Below, piece by piece: positions 7,301-9,416 of a DNA stretch of 9,416 bases. Position 1 is the first letter of the stretch, and every line of letters begins with the position of its first letter. A program made the translations under genes and the position numbers. This stretch comes from Pseudooctadecabacter sp. GTDB taxonomy: Bacteria; Pseudomonadota; Alphaproteobacteria; Rhodobacterales; Rhodobacteraceae. Location: the NCBI GenBank assembly GCA_020628265.1, contig JAHDFG010000069.1, positions 1 to 9,416 of the forward strand, written 5' to 3'. The notes under the pieces were generated by a model that was not told the origin of the DNA, did no database searches, and was given only the letters and a program-made list of their open reading frames with translations.

Positions 7301-7306
7301 CTCCTT
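7301..7306 (-). promoter_or_regulatory. Ribosome binding site overlapping the upstream stop codon
   Basis: AAGGAG on the minus strand, 7 bp from the ATG at 7291-7293. Its first base is the last base of the TGA (7308-7306) of the homocysteine methyltransferase gene, a layout that favours translational coupling of the two enzymes. Confidence 0.7.
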
Positions 7307-8181
7307 CAGGAATTGAAATGCGCGGACAGGGCCGCGATGTGATCAGGGCCGACCTCGCAGCAGCCGCCGATCAGGGTGGCGCCGCTTTCGGCCCAACCCT
7401 TGGCGAAGGTCAGATAGGCAGCAGGGTCAAGGTCCGTGCGGGCCTTCAGCAGGTCAACCGTCGCATCGTTGTTGTTGAAGTTGTCATGGATACCCGTGAA
7501 CCCGTTGGCGTAGGCACCCAAAGGGATGTCCACCCCTGCCAAATGCGGCAGCGCTTGCGAGACGGCTTCGGGGACCGAGCAGTTGACGAGCAAGGCGGCG
7601 GGCCTGAATTCGTCGACCAAGGTCAAGACATCAGCCACCGGTTCACCAGAGCGCAGCTTGGACCCGTCTGCATCACTAACCGATACGGCCAGCCAAACGG
7701 GGACATCGACATCCGCCGTGCCCATCAAAGCGCCCCGCGCCTCATCGACCGAGGACATGGTTTCCAACAGGATGCCATCCACCAAAGGCGCCTGCATCGC
7801 GGCCATCTCGGCAAACATGACAGCCGCCCGTTCAGACGGCGGGGCCAGATGCGGCTGGTAGGAATACCCCAAGGGGCTGAGGGATGAGAACACCAGACCG
7901 GACCCGTGGGCATCCCGCGCGGCACAAGCGATTTCGCAGGCGAGGGTCTGCAATTCCTGCATCCGCCCGCCCAAGTCGAAGTGTTCCAACCGGTCGGGGC
8001 GCAACGAATAGGTGTTGGCCGTAGCTATTTGCGCGCCGGCTGCAAAGAAATCGGCATGCACCTGACGCACCAATTGTGGGTCATCAAGCAGGGCCTGCAG
8101 GCTCCATTTGGGCGTGGCATTTCCGGTACGACGGATCAATTCCTGACCGAGCCCACCATCCAGAACAGTTACATCTGTCAT
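7306..8181 (-). CDS. Zinc-dependent homocysteine S-methyltransferase family protein (BHMT/MmuM-like)
   Basis: A 291-aa (beta/alpha)8-barrel protein that transfers a methyl group to homocysteine, giving methionine. LDGGLGQEL (7-15) is the N-terminal family motif. The three zinc ligands are Cys201 in VNCSVPE and Cys274-Cys275 in IGGCCEVGPDHI. GAQIATANTYS (49-59) and DGILLETMSS (135-144) are further conserved stretches. Length fits the short bacterial members (E. coli MmuM is 310 aa) rather than longer mammalian BHMT. The methyl donor cannot be read from sequence: glycine betaine is favoured by the two flanking oxidases that would handle dimethylglycine and sarcosine, S-methylmethionine being the alternative. 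Three ATGs are in tandem (8187, 8184, 8181); GAGGAG ends right at the first, so the third, 6 bp away, is the likeliest start. The spacing to its upstream partner is 42 bp and to the next gene 12 bp, so it is one operon. Confidence 0.88.
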   Translation of the reverse strand: MTDVTVLDGGLGQELIRRTGNATPKWSLQALLDDPQLVRQVHADFFAAGAQIATANTYSLRPDRLEHFDLGGRMQELQTLACEIACAARDAHGSGLVFSSLSPLGYSYQPHLAPPSERAAVMFAEMAAMQAPLVDGILLETMSSVDEARGALMGTADVDVPVWLAVSVSDADGSKLRSGEPVADVLTLVDEFRPAALLVNCSVPEAVSQALPHLAGVDIPLGAYANGFTGIHDNFNNNDATVDLLKARTDLDPAAYLTFAKGWAESGATLIGGCCEVGPDHIAALSAHFNS

Positions 8182-8187
8182 CATCAT

Positions 8188-8193
8188 CTCCTC
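8188..8193 (-). promoter_or_regulatory. Ribosome binding site that decides the methyltransferase start
   Basis: GAGGAG on the minus strand directly abuts the first of three tandem ATGs and is 6 bp from the third (8179-8181). Normal spacing therefore favours the third ATG, removing two methionines from the longest reading. Confidence 0.65.
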
Positions 8194-8205
8194 TAGGCGG
8201 AGCAG

Positions 8206-8220
8206 AGTCTCGTAGAGACT
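8206..8220 (-). promoter_or_regulatory. Small perfect hairpin in the 42-bp intergenic gap
   Basis: AGTCTC, a 3-nt loop, then GAGACT gives a 6-bp perfect stem just 3 bp after the stop of the right-hand oxidase gene and 12 bp before the methyltransferase ribosome binding site. It has no U-tract. It could be an mRNA processing or stability element, or chance. It also contains a GANTC site (8205-8209 on the plus strand). Confidence 0.3.
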
Positions 8221-8223
8221 TTG

Positions 8224-9416
8224 TTACGCCCGAATACGTTCGTTTTTTGGGTCCCACATGGGCGCGTCGGTCTGCACCACCGCCTTGCGGCGCGTGCCGT
8301 AAACGTCGATCTCAAGCTCGGTGCCTTCGGCCAGATAATCTGCCTGCAACATGCCCAGCGCGATGCACTGGTTTGTCCGGTAGCCCATAGCGCAGGACGT
8401 GACCTCCCCCACAATCGATCCGTTCGACCAGACCGGTGCCATATAGGGCGCGTCCTGATCGCCGGCTTCCATGACCATGGTGGCAAAGCCCTTCTTGCGG
8501 CCCTGCTGCATCTCATTGAGAAGTGCGGCTTTGCCGGGGAAGTCGACCTCTTTGTCGAGTTTCACGAAACGGTCGAGGCCGCCCTCAAGCAGAGAGTAGT
8601 CAGTCGACAAATCGCCCTTCCACGCGCGGTAGCCTTTCTCAACCCGCATGGAGTTCAGGGCGTACATCCCGAACGGGGTCACACCGGCGTCTGCCAAGGC
8701 ATCCCAGATGGCGGGCATCGCATCGGGTGCCGCATGGATTTCCCAGCCGAGCTCGCCCGCGAAGGACACCCGTAACAACGCACATTTTTCACTCGCAACA
8801 GTGCCGTCCATCAGTACGGACAACCAAGGCGCCGACAGATCGTGCCCTTCGGTCAATGGTGCGAGGATGTCACGCGCCTTTGGCCCTGTGACGAGTAGGC
8901 ATTCCGCTTCGGTCGTGTTGTCCGTCACTTCAATGCCTTCGGGTGCCTTACGCCAGAAAATCTCAAAGTCGTGCCATTGGGCTGTCGCCGCGGTGATGAG
9001 GCCCACCTCATCGTCCGAATGCACCATTACGGAGGTCTCCGTCAGGATGCGGCCACGACTGTCGGGGAAGTAGGCCAGCGACACACGACCGGGTTTCGGC
9101 AGGCGTGAGGCGGTCAGGCTGTCGACGAAGTCCTTAGCCCCCGGGCCTTCGATCTTGTAGCGGCTGAAGCCGGTGATCGGCAGCATCCCGCAGCCGTTGG
9201 TGACGGCCTCGACCTCGCGCTTGATCGCGGCTTCCCATGGGCCGGACCGATCCCATGTCTGGGTGGTTTCCTCGGACGTGTCGTCCCCGTCTTTGGCAAA
9301 CCAGTTCGCACGTTCCCAGCCGTTGTAGGCCCCGAATTGCGCACCGGCATCTGCAAGGCGACTGTGGAGGGTCGAGTGCTTCTTGTCGCGCCCTGCAGGC
9401 CATTCGTGATGCGGGA
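8224..9416 (-). CDS. Second FAD-oxidase/GcvT-family dehydrogenase, 5' part beyond the window
   Basis: The reading frame is open to the right edge, so only the last 396 residues are present. I translated past the first visible ATG (9184-9186): the frame continues without a stop through GWERANWFAKDG, which matches GWERANWFARNG in the complete paralogue at 4855-7293, so that ATG is internal. The visible part covers the end of the FAO_M linker, the GcvT folate domain (GFSRYKIEGPGAKDF, FAGELGWEIHAAPD, NSMRVEKGYRAWKGDLS) and the GcvT C-terminal barrel ending DPKNERIRA. An N-terminal FAD domain is expected outside the window. At the position of the folate-site Asp of the paralogue the residue is Glu (codon 9037-9039), with the sequence LTETSV. 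The protein is probably an oxidative demethylase of a related methylated amine, such as sarcosine if the other takes dimethylglycine, but that division is conjecture. It is the first visible gene of the leftward operon. Confidence 0.88.
   Translation of the reverse strand, partial: PHHEWPAGRDKKHSTLHSRLADAGAQFGAYNGWERANWFAKDGDDTSEETTQTWDRSGPWEAAIKREVEAVTNGCGMLPITGFSRYKIEGPGAKDFVDSLTASRLPKPGRVSLAYFPDSRGRILTETSVMVHSDDEVGLITAATAQWHDFEIFWRKAPEGIEVTDNTTEAECLLVTGPKARDILAPLTEGHDLSAPWLSVLMDGTVASEKCALLRVSFAGELGWEIHAAPDAMPAIWDALADAGVTPFGMYALNSMRVEKGYRAWKGDLSTDYSLLEGGLDRFVKLDKEVDFPGKAALLNEMQQGRKKGFATMVMEAGDQDAPYMAPVWSNGSIVGEVTSCAMGYRTNQCIALGMLQADYLAEGTELEIDVYGTRRKAVVQTDAPMWDPKNERIRA

Noticed and set aside
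8224..9186. A complete 320-aa stand-alone GcvT protein such as a DMSP demethylase (DmdA).
   Set aside because: The frame stays open upstream to the window edge and the residues there match the linker of the complete oxidase paralogue, so this is the C-terminal part of a larger FAD enzyme. DmdA lacks such a FAD region.

Overview
The window looks like a piece of a GC-rich alphaproteobacterial chromosome, most likely a marine Rhodobacteraceae (Roseobacter-type) bacterium. This rests on codon use, AAGGAG/GAGGAG ribosome binding sites, tight gene packing, and a FAD-oxidase/GcvT plus homocysteine methyltransferase cassette of the kind common in that family. It is an inference, since no rRNA or other taxonomic marker is present. 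Almost every base is coding, the longest non-coding gap is about 90 bp, and there are no tRNAs, insertion sequences, CRISPR arrays or phage genes.

Left part (2-3215): a 1-Cys peroxiredoxin of the PRDX6 type reads leftward and diverges from a rightward pair, an NAD(P)-dependent aldehyde dehydrogenase followed 32 bp later by an atypical kinase-like protein. The 92-bp divergent gap must hold the promoters for both sides. The kinase-like protein has an odd C-terminal half that resembles a degenerate C-terminal domain of acyl-CoA synthetases.

Right part (3212-9416): five genes all read leftward, in transcription order. They are (i) the 3' part of a FAD-oxidase/GcvT-family dehydrogenase that enters from beyond the right edge, (ii) a zinc-type homocysteine S-methyltransferase, (iii) a complete 812-aa FAD-oxidase/GcvT dehydrogenase of the dimethylglycine/sarcosine dehydrogenase type, (iv) a RarD-like EamA permease and (v) the rRNA/tRNA pseudouridine synthase RluA. 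Genes i-iii form a coherent methylamine or betaine demethylation cassette. The methyltransferase could move a methyl group from a donor such as glycine betaine to homocysteine, and the two oxidases could remove N-methyl groups oxidatively and pass the one-carbon unit to tetrahydrofolate. A cluster of small hairpins between iii and iv may partly separate this cassette from rarD-rluA. The kinase gene and rluA converge with stop codons sharing the four bases CTAG.

Nothing here is clearly a wholly new system. The points most worth a second look are the kinase/AMP-binding-C-like fusion, the pair of diverged oxidase paralogues around a homocysteine methyltransferase (one with Glu in place of the folate-site Asp), and the hairpin cluster before rarD.
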